Part shown: piece after piece, positions 18,490 to 31,684 of the stretch | Layout of the letters: every line of letters starts with the position of its first letter | Numbering within the stretch: position 1 is the first letter of the stretch | Source of the DNA: Streptomyces sp. NRRL F-525 | Lineage (GTDB): Bacteria; Actinomycetota; Actinomycetes; Streptomycetales; Streptomycetaceae | Direction of reading: 5' to 3' | DNA: 64,000 nt | NCBI RefSeq assembly: GCF_000716605.1 | Contig: NZ_JNXE01000037.1 | Coordinates: 1 to 64,000 of the forward strand | Notes under the pieces: generated by a model | Database searches by the model: none | Told to the model about the DNA's origin: nothing | Seen by the model: only the letters and a program-made list of their open reading frames with translations | Position numbers and translations under genes: made by a program

Positions 18490-18783
18490 CGCCAAGGTAA
18501 GAATCTGACTAAAGCGTTGCCATCTCGTGGGCAGACAAAGCCTCCCCATACCAGACAAGTTGGCCGCTATTTTGCACAGACGCGCACTGTCACTCTCATG
18601 TGTGACAGCAAGCACACCTTCTAGGTAAAGACCGCATCAAATAGTTTGTGATACGGTTCACGAGAACCCGGGACAGAGCCGAAGGACCGTAGTGCGACGG
18701 TCCATTGGCGTGAGGTTCTCTCTCATCCCGGGACTACGCTCGTCCATGACGACACGCCCCCCTTAGCAAGCGGAGTTGCCGCC
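18490..18783 (+). promoter_or_regulatory. Leader and promoter region of the ATP synthase operon
   Basis: The 294 bases are richer in A+T than the surroundings and hold no gene. Elements seen are CTGTCAC/GTGACAG as a dyad at 18587-18608, a Rex-like site at 18646-18663, a GGACCGT/ACGGTCC hairpin at 18684-18703, and an outer pair GAGAACC (18662-18668)/GGTTCTC (18714-18720) that would enclose that hairpin. No -35/-10 pair is clear enough to name. Confidence 0.55.
18646..18663. promoter_or_regulatory. Candidate Rex operator
   Basis: TTGTGATACGGTTCACGA matches the Rex consensus TTGTGAAnnnnTTCACAA at 12 of 14 fixed positions. Rex is the actinobacterial repressor that senses NADH/NAD and controls respiratory genes. 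The site lies about 120 bases before atpI, which fits redox control of ATP synthase. Confidence 0.65.
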
Positions 18784-19197
18784 ATGCCGTCCAATGACGC
18801 CCGGATTCTCCTTCAAGCCGCTGTGCCCACAGCTGCCGTCGGCGCGATTGCCGCCGTCGTCAGTGGTGTGGTCGCCGGCGGCAAAGGAGCTATTGGGGCA
18901 GCCGTTGCGACGCTGATCGTGATCCTCTTCATGGGAATCGGGCTCTACGTTCTGCAGCGCACTGCCAAATCGCTTCCGCACCTGTTCCAGGCGATGGGCC
19001 TCATGCTCTTCGCGGCGCAGATTCTGCTGTTGTTCATTTTCCTCGCCGCGTTCAAGCACACCACGCTGTTCAATCCCAAGGCCTTCGCGTTCACGCTGCT
19101 CGCCGGAACCATCATCTGGATCGTCGCGCAGACCCGTGCCCACATGAAGGCCAAAATCCTCTACGTCGAGCCCGAGAAGTCGGAGCACTCGTCGTGA
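18784..19197 (+). CDS. atpI: ATP synthase accessory protein AtpI
   Basis: The 137-residue membrane protein has four hydrophobic segments (about residues 9-30, 37-56, 69-90 and 99-117), with charged ends such as RTRAHMKAKILYVEPEKSEHSS. It occupies the usual first place of the atp operon. AtpI/UncI proteins help assemble the c-ring or support Mg uptake; which applies here cannot be told. The ATG at 18784 has GCGGAG 9 bases upstream. A 225-base gap to atpB follows and carries no gene; it may hold a secondary promoter. Confidence 0.88.
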   Translation: MPSNDARILLQAAVPTAAVGAIAAVVSGVVAGGKGAIGAAVATLIVILFMGIGLYVLQRTAKSLPHLFQAMGLMLFAAQILLLFIFLAAFKHTTLFNPKAFAFTLLAGTIIWIVAQTRAHMKAKILYVEPEKSEHSS

Positions 19198-19422
19198 GAG
19201 GTAGGGCCGGGATAAGAGCACGTAAGCGACCCTGCTATCGTCCGGTGCCAACTGCGGCATCGCGGGCGCGGGCATCTGAGCTGACGCCTGCTCAATCGCG
19301 AGGCTCGATGCCCCACTGCCGCCCCCACATCCGTAACACCAGTCCAGTGCCGAACCGCGGCTGTCCGCCGCGCCGACACAACGAGGTTGCCGTACCTATG
19401 CGCCACGCTGAAGGAGCCCGCG

Positions 19423-20244
19423 GTGAGTGCTGACCCGACGCAGGTGCTCGCCTTCGAGACCGACTGCCACATCTTCGACGGCTGTGGCTTCCCGGCTCCC
19501 GGCCTGCACTCGTTCCTGTTCAAGCCCCTTCTGGGGGACGGCGACAGCAACGTGTACTTCAACAAGCCGATGCTGCTGGCGCTGATCGGCTCGGTCATCG
19601 TCGTCGGTTTCTTCTGGGCCGCCTTCCGCAAGCCGAAGGTCGTTCCCGGCAAGCTGCAGATGGTCGCCGAGTCCGGCTACGACTTCATCCGCCGCGGAGT
19701 CGTCTACGAGACGATCGGAAAGAAGGAGGGCGAGAAGTACGTACCGCTGGTCGTCTCGCTGTTCTTCTTCATCTGGATGATGAACCTCTGGTCGATCGTC
19801 CCGGTCGCCCAGTTCCCGGTGACGTCGATCATCGCGTACCCGATCGTCCTCGCGGCGATCGTGTACATCCTCTGGGTCTCGCTGACGTTCAAGCGGCACG
19901 GATTCGTCGGCGCCTTCAAGAACTTCACCGGCTACGACAAGTCGCTCGGCCCGGTTCTCCCGCTGGCCATGACGATCGAGTTCTTCTCGAACCTGCTCGT
20001 CCGGCCGTTCACCCACGCGGTGCGACTCTTCGCGAACATGTTCGCGGGCCACACCCTGCTGCTGCTCTTCACGATCGCCAGCTGGTACCTGCTGAACGGC
20101 ATCGGCATCGCCTACGCGGGTGTCTCGTTCATCATGGTCATCGTGATGACGGCCTTCGAGCTCTTCATCCAGGCCCTGCAGGCCTACGTCTTCGTGCTGT
20201 TGACCTGCACCTTCATCCAGGGCGCGCTCGCCGAGAACCACTGA
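19423..20244 (+). CDS. atpB: ATP synthase subunit a
   Basis: Subunit a forms the proton half-channels of Fo. The 273-residue product is strongly hydrophobic with five or six membrane helices. The essential arginine is in FTHAVRLFANMFAGH, and the C-terminal helix motif is LFIQALQAYVFVLLTCTFIQ. GTG at 19423 is chosen because AAGGAG lies about 8 bases upstream and the conserved protein starts SADPTQVLAFETD; an ATG-led extension from 19387 would cover the ribosome site. It belongs to the atp operon, with atpE 77 bases downstream. Confidence 0.95.
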   Translation: MSADPTQVLAFETDCHIFDGCGFPAPGLHSFLFKPLLGDGDSNVYFNKPMLLALIGSVIVVGFFWAAFRKPKVVPGKLQMVAESGYDFIRRGVVYETIGKKEGEKYVPLVVSLFFFIWMMNLWSIVPVAQFPVTSIIAYPIVLAAIVYILWVSLTFKRHGFVGAFKNFTGYDKSLGPVLPLAMTIEFFSNLLVRPFTHAVRLFANMFAGHTLLLLFTIASWYLLNGIGIAYAGVSFIMVIVMTAFELFIQALQAYVFVLLTCTFIQGALAENH

Positions 20245-20309
20245 GCAGCACCCCCCTGCAATACCCCCTGAGCGTCCGGTGGCCAACCCCCGCCGGTCCG
20301 TATAGATAA

Positions 20310-20558
<249 letters not shown>

Positions 20559-20599
20559 TCTGCCGTTCATCGACAGCCCACTAGACGAAAGGCACTGAC

Positions 20600-21145
20600 A
20601 TGAGCCAGATGCTCATTCTGGCGGCCGAGGCGAAGGAAAACCCCCTCGTCCCGCCGATCCCTGAGCTTGTCATCGGCCTGATCGCCTTCGTCATCGTCTT
20701 CGGCTTCCTCGCCAAGAAGCTCCTCCCGAACATCAACAAGGTTCTGGACGAGCGGCGCGAGGCCATCGAGGGCGGTATCGAGAAGGCCGAGGCCGCCCAG
20801 ACCGAGGCACAGAGCGTTCTTGAGCAGTACAAGGCTCAGCTCGCCGAGGCCCGGCACGAGGCCGCGCGGCTGCGCCAGGAGGCGCAGGAGCAGGGCGCCA
20901 CGCTCATCGCCGAGATGCGCGCGGAAGGCCAGCGGCAGCGCGAGGAGATCGTCGCCGCCGGTCACACGCAGATCGACGCCGACCGCAAGGCCGCTTCGCA
21001 GGCGCTGCGCCAGGACGTGGGCAAGCTCGCCACCGACCTGGCCGGCAAGCTCGTCGGCGAGTCCCTCGAGGACCACGCCCGGCAGAGCCGTGTGATCGAC
21101 CGTTTCCTCGATGAACTCGAGGAGAAGGCCGAGGCCGCACGATGA
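20600..21145 (+). CDS. atpF: ATP synthase subunit b
   Basis: Subunit b is the peripheral stalk that holds F1 against rotation. The 181-residue protein has one membrane segment (about residues 22-40, ELVIGLIAFVIVFGFLA) and a long charged helix rich in Glu, Ala, Gln and Arg (LDERREAIEGGIEKAEAAQ onward). Its end overlaps the atpH start by 4 bases (ATGA), so translation is coupled. The ATG at 20600 follows GAAAGGCA. Confidence 0.96.
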   Translation: MSQMLILAAEAKENPLVPPIPELVIGLIAFVIVFGFLAKKLLPNINKVLDERREAIEGGIEKAEAAQTEAQSVLEQYKAQLAEARHEAARLRQEAQEQGATLIAEMRAEGQRQREEIVAAGHTQIDADRKAASQALRQDVGKLATDLAGKLVGESLEDHARQSRVIDRFLDELEEKAEAAR

Positions 21146-21957
21146 ACGGAGCGAGCCGCGAGGCCCTGGCAGCCGCACGTGAGCGTCTCGACGCGCTGAC
21201 GGACTCCACGTCCGTGAACGCGGCGCAGCTCGCCGACGAGCTGGCCGCCGTCACCGCGCTGCTCGGCCGTGAGGTGTCCCTGCGCCGGGTCCTCACCGAC
21301 CCGGCGCAGGACGGCGAGGCCAAGGCCCAGCTTGCCGAGCGCCTGCTCGGCGGCCAGGTCGGCGGCTCCGCCCTCGACCTGCTGTCCGGCATGGTGCGCT
21401 CCCGCTGGTCGCAGTCCCGCGACCTGGTGGACGCGCTGGAGGAGCTGGCGGCCACCGCCGACCTCACCGCGGCCCAGCAGTCGGGCGAGCTCGACGACGT
21501 CGAGGACGAGCTGTTCCGGTTCGGCCGGATCGTCTCCTCGAACACCGGACTGCGCGCCGCGCTGACCGACCGCGCCGCCGGCACCGCGGCCAAGAGCGAG
21601 CTGCTGCGCAGCCTGCTCGGCGGCCGTGCCAAGCCGGCCACCGAGCGACTGGTGACCCGCCTGGTGACCGCGCCCCGGGGACGTAGCCTGGAAGCGGGAC
21701 TCGAGTCCCTGTCCAAGCTCGCCGCCGAGCGCCGCAGCCGCCTGGTCGCGGTCGTCACCACGGCGGTCCCGCTGAGCGACCCGCAGAAGCAGCGCCTGGG
21801 CGCCGCCCTCGCGAAGCTCTACGGCCGCCACATGCACCTGAACATCGACGTGGACCCCGAGGTCCTCGGCGGTATCCGGGTGCAGGTCGGCGACGAGGTC
21901 ATCAACGGCTCCATCGCGGACCGGCTCGATGACGCCGCCCGCCGCATGGCGAGCTAG
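21142..21957 (+). CDS. atpH: ATP synthase subunit delta
   Basis: Delta joins the b stalk to the top of F1. At 271 residues it is longer than the ~178-residue E. coli protein, as is normal in actinobacteria. The C-terminal part carries the family signature VTTAVPLSDPQKQRLGAALA and DPEVLGGIRVQVGDEVINGS. The N-terminal ~100 residues form the extra helical part. Its ATG overlaps the atpF stop. A 129-base gap with a G/C-run hairpin separates it from atpA. Confidence 0.95.
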   Translation: MNGASREALAAARERLDALTDSTSVNAAQLADELAAVTALLGREVSLRRVLTDPAQDGEAKAQLAERLLGGQVGGSALDLLSGMVRSRWSQSRDLVDALEELAATADLTAAQQSGELDDVEDELFRFGRIVSSNTGLRAALTDRAAGTAAKSELLRSLLGGRAKPATERLVTRLVTAPRGRSLEAGLESLSKLAAERRSRLVAVVTTAVPLSDPQKQRLGAALAKLYGRHMHLNIDVDPEVLGGIRVQVGDEVINGSIADRLDDAARRMAS

Positions 21958-22023
21958 CAGCACCACAACAAAGACGTAGTAAGGCGGCCCGAGTTGGGCC
22001 GTGCAGAGGATTCACCTCGTCAC

Positions 22024-22045
22024 GGGGGGAGTCCCCCATCCCCCC
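22024..22045 (+). promoter_or_regulatory. G-run/C-run hairpin before atpA
   Basis: Six G at 22024-22029 can pair either with CCCCC at 22033-22037 or with CCCCCC at 22040-22045, giving two exclusive hairpins in the 129-base atpH-atpA gap. It might adjust the F1:Fo subunit ratio by processing or attenuation. No experiment supports this. Confidence 0.35.
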
Positions 22046-22086
22046 AAGTGAAACTTCGGGCCCAACAAGGAGAGCAGGGAACCCAG

Positions 22087-23676
<1,590 letters not shown>

Positions 23677-23696
23677 CGTAGGAAGGGACCTGACTC

Positions 23697-26050
<2,354 letters not shown>

Positions 26051-26160
26051 CCCCGTGCTTCACCTGAGGGGGTGGGGCGTGTCCCACCCCCTCTTCCATG
26101 CCTACTAGAATTGAACCCACACCCGGCACGACCGCCGGGTGGTGACCCGAGGAGCCCACC

Positions 26161-26535
26161 TTGGCTGCTGAGCTGCATGTCGAGCTCGTCGCCGCGGACC
26201 GCCAGGTCTGGTCCGGCGAGGCCACCCTGGTCGTCGCGCGCACCACGTCCGGCGACATCGGCGTCATGCCCGGTCACCAGCCGCTGCTCGGTGTGCTGGA
26301 GTCGGGCCCGGTGACCATCCGCACGAGCGACGGAGGGACGGTCGTCGCCGCGGTGCACGGCGGTTTCATCTCGTTCGCGGACAACAAGCTGTCGCTGCTC
26401 GCCGAGATCGCCGAGCTGTCGGACGAGATCGACGTCCAGCGCGTGGAGCGCGAGCTGGAGCAGGCGAAGGCGGCGGGCGACGAGTCCGCCGAGCGCCGCG
26501 CGGACGTCCGACTGCGTGCGGTGGAAACGCGCTGA
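26161..26535 (+). CDS. atpC: ATP synthase subunit epsilon
   Basis: Epsilon binds gamma and the c-ring and restrains ATP hydrolysis. The 124-residue protein has the beta-sandwich domain (LHVELVAADRQVWSGEATLV, GDIGVMPGHQPLLGVL) and a short C-terminal helical part (QRVERELEQAKAAG). The start is TTG at 26161 with CGAGGAG 7 bases upstream. It is the last gene of the operon, separated from atpD by 110 bases. Confidence 0.95.
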   Translation: MAAELHVELVAADRQVWSGEATLVVARTTSGDIGVMPGHQPLLGVLESGPVTIRTSDGGTVVAAVHGGFISFADNKLSLLAEIAELSDEIDVQRVERELEQAKAAGDESAERRADVRLRAVETR

Positions 26536-26560
26536 ACCCAGTTCTGACGCGATGACGTGA

Positions 26561-26608
26561 CTCAGCCGCGGCTGGGACCGGAGGAATCCGGCCCCAGCCG
26601 CGGCTGAG
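26561..26608 (+). terminator. Terminator of the atp operon
   Basis: A 16-base perfect stem (CTCAGCCGCGGCTGGG/CCCAGCCGCGGCTGAG) is extended by a 5-base inner stem and a GGAA tetraloop, and six T follow at 26622-26627. It is the most stable hairpin in the window. Confidence 0.93.
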
Positions 26609-26667
26609 GCGAATGTGGGTGTTTTTTCCGTTCCGTTACCTGTTTTACCTAGGAGACGAGGAGGTCG

Positions 26668-27120
26668 GTGTCGATGGTCCTCGCTCTGACTGCGTGCGGA
26701 ATCGTGGTGGCCCTGGTAGTGGTGGGGCTGTTCGTCTTCGGCCTGCGCCGCAGACTCATCCAGCGCTCCGGCGGCACCTTCGACTGTTCGCTGCGCTGGG
26801 ACGTCCCGGAGAAACCCGACACCAACGGCAAGGGCTGGAGCTACGGCGTCGCCCGCTACAACGGCGACCGCATCGAGTGGTACCGCGTCTTCTCCTACGC
26901 CTACCGCCCGCGCCGCACGCTGGAACGCTCCGCGATCGAGGTCGCCGGCCGCCGCCTCCCCGAGGGCGAGGAGGAGCTGGCCCTGCTCTCCGACGCGCTC
27001 ATCCTGACCTGCCTGCACCGGGGCACGCGCCTCGAACTCGCCATGAGCGAAGACGCGTTGACGGGTTTCCTGGCCTGGCTGGAGGCGGCCCCTCCCGGCC
27101 AGCGGGTCAACGTGGCGTGA
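26668..27120 (+). CDS. DUF2550 membrane protein
   Basis: The 150-residue product has one N-terminal membrane segment (about residues 4-24, ALTACGIVVALVVVGLFVFG), a basic stretch RRRLIQRSGG, and a soluble domain with FDCSLRW, GWSYGVARYNGDRIEWYRVF and RRLPEGEEELALL. These match the actinobacterial DUF2550 family, which regularly follows atpC. The function is unknown. GTG at 26668 has GAGGAGG nearby; ATG at 26674 is an alternative. It ends convergently with a small minus-strand frame that overlaps its last 14 bases. Confidence 0.85.
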   Translation: MSMVLALTACGIVVALVVVGLFVFGLRRRLIQRSGGTFDCSLRWDVPEKPDTNGKGWSYGVARYNGDRIEWYRVFSYAYRPRRTLERSAIEVAGRRLPEGEEELALLSDALILTCLHRGTRLELAMSEDALTGFLAWLEAAPPGQRVNVA

Positions 27121-27313
27121 TCCGGCACACCGGGTTGGGTACGTCGGCCTGACTGACGACGACCGCGTGGGGCGCGGAGCCGAGGGTCACGGTGACGTCG
27201 ACCGGGCAGGCTGCCATGACAGCGGCGGCGACCGCTGTGGCGAGGGCACTGGCCGGCGCGGCCCAGGCATGGGCGGACTTCTTGGTGGTGCGGGACGTGG
27301 ACCTGCGCGTCAT
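27107..27313 (-). CDS. Small hypothetical exported protein
   Basis: A 68-codon frame with very high third-position GC reads on the minus strand. The ATG at 27313 has GGGGGAAA 3-10 bases upstream. The product has a basic N-terminus (MTRRSTSRTTKKSAH) and an Ala-rich hydrophobic stretch ending VMAAC, which resembles a signal peptide with a weak lipobox, then ~33 residues. I do not recognise a family. It could be a lipoprotein-like small protein or a chance frame. It overlaps the end of the DUF2550 gene by 14 bases. Confidence 0.35.
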   Translation of the reverse strand: MTRRSTSRTTKKSAHAWAAPASALATAVAAAVMAACPVDVTVTLGSAPHAVVVSQADVPNPVCRITPR

Positions 27314-27518
27314 GGTTTCCCCCGTGGTGCGGTGTTCCTCTTGCTGTCGTAGGACCAAGATGCCCACGTCAAAGAGCTGGTCACCGGCGCCGATCGGCCT
27401 TCGTTCCGGGCCGAAGAGCCCCCTGAGGTGCACGCCGGGGGCGCGCGTCACGAACAACGCGCCGCGGACAGACCCGTGAGGTCCGCCCGCGGCGCTGTCG
27501 TGCTGAGCGGTGTGGGGA
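27314..27518. other. Intergenic region between the small frame and the chitinase gene
   Basis: About 205 bases lie downstream of the chitinase gene and upstream of the small minus-strand frame. I see no gene. A GC-rich repeat-like run (GGTCCGCCCGCGGC near 27480) that matches CGCCGCGGACAGACC near 27462 may form the chitinase terminator. Confidence 0.4.
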
Positions 27519-29345
<1,827 letters not shown>

Positions 29346-29403
29346 TGAGCGCCTCCTCGGGGGTAAGGGGGCGCGACTGAGCCTTCGCACCCACAGTCCC
29401 GTG

Positions 29404-29432
29404 AGAATAGGAAGGTCTGGACCACCGGTCAA
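29404..29432 (-). promoter_or_regulatory. Chitinase promoter
   Basis: On the minus strand, TTGACC (29432-29427) and TATTCT (29409-29404) are separated by 17 bases, a good match to the main vegetative promoter consensus. The chitinase start codon is about 60 bases downstream. The -35 box lies between the two chi direct repeats. Confidence 0.85.
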
Positions 29433-29445
29433 TAGGTCTGGACCA
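29413..29445 (-). promoter_or_regulatory. Pair of chi direct repeats (operator)
   Basis: TGGTCCAGACCT occurs twice, perfectly, at 29424-29413 and 29445-29434 on the minus strand, 21 bases apart. Such 12-base direct repeats are the known control sites of streptomycete chitinase promoters (chi63 type), and the TGGTCnAGACC core is also that of DasR sites. Confidence 0.9.
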
Positions 29446-29460
29446 CTTGGGAGTTGGGGG

Positions 29461-30033
29461 TCAGCGCTCCCCGCCGGGCACCCAAAGGACGTCCCCTGTC
29501 TCCTTGTTGGCCGACCGGGCCAGGATGAACAGAAGGTCCGACAGGCGGTTCAAGTAGGTCGCCGTCAGGGGGTTCATCACCTCGCCGTACGCCTCCAGCG
29601 CCGACCACGTCGACCGCTCCGCCCGCCGTACGACCGTGCACGCCTGGTGGAGCAGGGCCGCGCCCGGGGTGCCGCCGGGGAGGATGAAGGAGCGGAGTTT
29701 CTCCAGCCGCTCGTTGAAGTGGTCGCAGTCCGACTCCAGCTTGTCGATGTAGAACTGCTCGACCCGCAGGGGCGGGAACTCCGGGTTCTCCACCACCGGC
29801 GTGCACAGGTCCGCGCCCACGTCGAAGAGGTCGTTCTGGACGCGGGTGAGGACCTTGACGATGTCCTCGGGGAGGGCGCCGAGGGCGATGGCGGTGCCGA
29901 TCGCCGCGTTCGCCTCGTTGGCGTCGGCGTACGCCGAGATCCGGATGTCCGTCTTGGCGACCCGGCTCATGTCGCCGAGGGCGGTGGTGCCCTGGTCGCC
30001 GGTCCTGGTGTAGATGCGCGTCAGATTGACCAT
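29461..30033 (-). CDS. PduO-type cob(I)alamin adenosyltransferase
   Basis: The enzyme transfers adenosyl from ATP to cob(I)alamin and yields coenzyme B12. The 190-residue product has the PduO N-terminal ATP motif YTRTGDQGTTALGD, and SAYADANEANAAIG, QNDLFDVGADL and the C-terminal VVRRAERS and NRLSDLLFILARSAN. The ATG at 30033 is the first credible start. Adenosylcobalamin is the cofactor of methylmalonyl-CoA mutase, whose epimerase and MeaB chaperone are encoded at 51013 and 52839, so a supply role is likely. It is 13 bases from the ABC permease gene upstream and may be co-transcribed with it. Confidence 0.93.
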   Translation of the reverse strand: MVNLTRIYTRTGDQGTTALGDMSRVAKTDIRISAYADANEANAAIGTAIALGALPEDIVKVLTRVQNDLFDVGADLCTPVVENPEFPPLRVEQFYIDKLESDCDHFNERLEKLRSFILPGGTPGAALLHQACTVVRRAERSTWSALEAYGEVMNPLTATYLNRLSDLLFILARSANKETGDVLWVPGGER

Positions 30034-30046
30034 GCGGCCAGCGTAG

Positions 30047-30796
30047 TTAGGCCCCGGCCGTCCGGAACACGCGTGTGCCCACCGTCACGGCGACCGCGGC
30101 GAAGCCGAGGGCCACGAGAACGCCGTAGAGCATGTGGGCGGTGGCGTACGAGCCGACGTAGGCGTCCCGCACCGCGTCCACCAGATAGCGGAACGGCATG
30201 AGGTGCGAGAGGGCGTCCAGCCACGCCGGCGCGAGGGTCATCGGGAGCATCAGGCCGGACAGGAGCATGGACGGCATCGTCGTCGCGTTGACGAGCGGAC
30301 CGAACTCCTGCGGTGTCGCCACCTTCATGGCGATGGCGTACGACAGCGACCCCAGCGAGACCGTCAGCAGCGCCACGAACGCGAAGCCGATCAGGATGCC
30401 CGGCAGCGGGGCGCGCAGACCCAGCGCCACCGCCGCCAGGACCAGCGCGACCGCCTGGACGACGAGGACCGTGGCGTCGCGCAGCACCCGGCCGAGCAGC
30501 AGCGCCGGCCGGCTCACGGGGGTCACGCGCATCCGCTCCACCACGCCCTGGTTCTTCTCGATGATCACCGAGAAACCCGCGAACGCCGAGCCGAACAGCC
30601 CGAGTTGGAGCAGCACCCCGGGAACGAGGGTCTGCCACGAACTGCCCTGCGCGCGCAACGGCAGGTGTGTCAGGAGCGGACCGAAGAAGACGAGATAGAG
30701 CAGCGGCACCAGCATCCCGAAGACCAGCGCGAAGCGGGAACGCAGCGTCTGGCGGAGACAGCGGCCGTAGATGAGCGAGGTGTCGTGCAGCAGCAT
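30047..30796 (-). CDS. ABC-2 type transporter permease
   Basis: The 249-residue protein has six membrane segments, starting after SLIYGRCLRQTLRSRF. It contains the ABC-2 signature region around LVNATTMPSMLLSGLMLPM and ending SHLMPFRYLVDAVRDAY, as in drug/antibiotic exporters of the DrrB type. The ATPase gene lies directly upstream with a 34-base gap, so the two form one export system. The substrate cannot be read. A TetR-type gene is divergent from the ATPase gene. Confidence 0.88.
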   Translation of the reverse strand: MLLHDTSLIYGRCLRQTLRSRFALVFGMLVPLLYLVFFGPLLTHLPLRAQGSSWQTLVPGVLLQLGLFGSAFAGFSVIIEKNQGVVERMRVTPVSRPALLLGRVLRDATVLVVQAVALVLAAVALGLRAPLPGILIGFAFVALLTVSLGSLSYAIAMKVATPQEFGPLVNATTMPSMLLSGLMLPMTLAPAWLDALSHLMPFRYLVDAVRDAYVGSYATAHMLYGVLVALGFAAVAVTVGTRVFRTAGA

Positions 30797-30830
30797 GTCG
30801 TCGTCCGTCCTGTGCTTTCCGTCGTTGTTC

Positions 30831-31613
30831 TCATACGGCCACGGGGGCGGCGTCGGGCCGGGCCGGGCCGCGGCCGGTGATCGCGAGGAACGTGTCCTGG
30901 AGGCTCGCGTCGATCGAGCCGCCGTGCCGCAGCTTCAGCGCGGTCGGGGTGCCCTCGGCCACCACGACTCCCCGGTCGACGATGACCAGCCGGTCGGAGA
31001 GGGCGTCCGCCTCGTCGAGGTAGTGGGTGGTCAGGAAGACGGTGGTGCCGTGCTCGTCGCGCAGCCGCCGGACCAGGTCCCAGAGGCCGGCGCGGCTCGC
31101 GGGGTCCAGGCCGGTCGTCGGCTCGTCGAGGAACAGCACCTCGGGGCGGTGGGTGAGGGCGAGCGCGATGTCCAGGCGGCGCCGCCGGCCGCCGGAGAGC
31201 GTGGCCGTCCTGCGGTCGAGCTGCTCGGTGAAGTCCAGGTCGTGAGCCAACTCCTCGGCGCGCTCGGCCGCCTGACGTTTCGTCAGACGGTAGAGGCGGC
31301 CCTGGGTGACGAGTTCCTCCCGGGCGGTGATCTGCGGGTCCACGCCTCCCGACTGGGCGACGTAGCCGCACGCCCGCCGCACCCCGGCCGGGTCGGTCAC
31401 GAGGTCGCGGCCCGCGACGGTGGCCGCGCCGCCGGTGGGCGGGAGCAGGGTCGTGAGCATGCGCAGGGTGGTCGTCTTGCCGGCGCCGTTCGGTCCCAGG
31501 AAGCCGAGGATCTCGCCGGGCCGTACGGCCAGGTCGATACCGCGCACCGCCTCTACGAGGCCCTGTTTCGTCCGGAAGGAGCGGGCCAGGCCGGCCGCGC
31601 TGATGATTGCCAT
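30831..31613 (-). CDS. ABC transporter ATP-binding protein (DrrA-like)
   Basis: The 260-residue ATPase has Walker A GPNGAGKT, Q-loop YVAQSGGVD, signature LSGGRRRRLDIALAL (a variant of LSGGQ, with R for Q), Walker B VLFLDEPTTGLD and the switch histidine in FLTTHYLDEAD. A DrrA-type C-terminal part follows (SLQDTFLAITG). The ATG at 31613 overlaps the AT-rich direct repeat at 31612-31628, and its ribosome site (GGGG two bases upstream) is weak, so translation may be inefficient or leaderless. It works with the permease at 30047. Confidence 0.9.
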   Translation of the reverse strand: MAIISAAGLARSFRTKQGLVEAVRGIDLAVRPGEILGFLGPNGAGKTTTLRMLTTLLPPTGGAATVAGRDLVTDPAGVRRACGYVAQSGGVDPQITAREELVTQGRLYRLTKRQAAERAEELAHDLDFTEQLDRRTATLSGGRRRRLDIALALTHRPEVLFLDEPTTGLDPASRAGLWDLVRRLRDEHGTTVFLTTHYLDEADALSDRLVIVDRGVVVAEGTPTALKLRHGGSIDASLQDTFLAITGRGPARPDAAPVAV

Positions 31614-31663
31614 GACCCCAGAAAAACAGAGTCCCTGAAATTTTGCAATGACCCCAAAAAACA
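31612..31663. promoter_or_regulatory. AT-rich direct repeats between the ABC ATPase and TetR genes
   Basis: ATGACCCCAGAAAAACA (31612-31628) and ATGACCCCAAAAAACA (31648-31663) lie 36 bases apart in the 71-base divergent gap, a rare AT-rich island here. They are candidate binding sites for the adjacent TetR regulator, placed to affect both directions. Confidence 0.5.
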
Positions 31664-31684
31664 AGCGACGCCAAAGTGACTAGC

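Noticed and set aside
21994..22086. N-terminal extension of atpA
   Set aside because: It translates a G/C-run hairpin and is unlike any alpha subunit; ribosome-site sequences stand before 22087.
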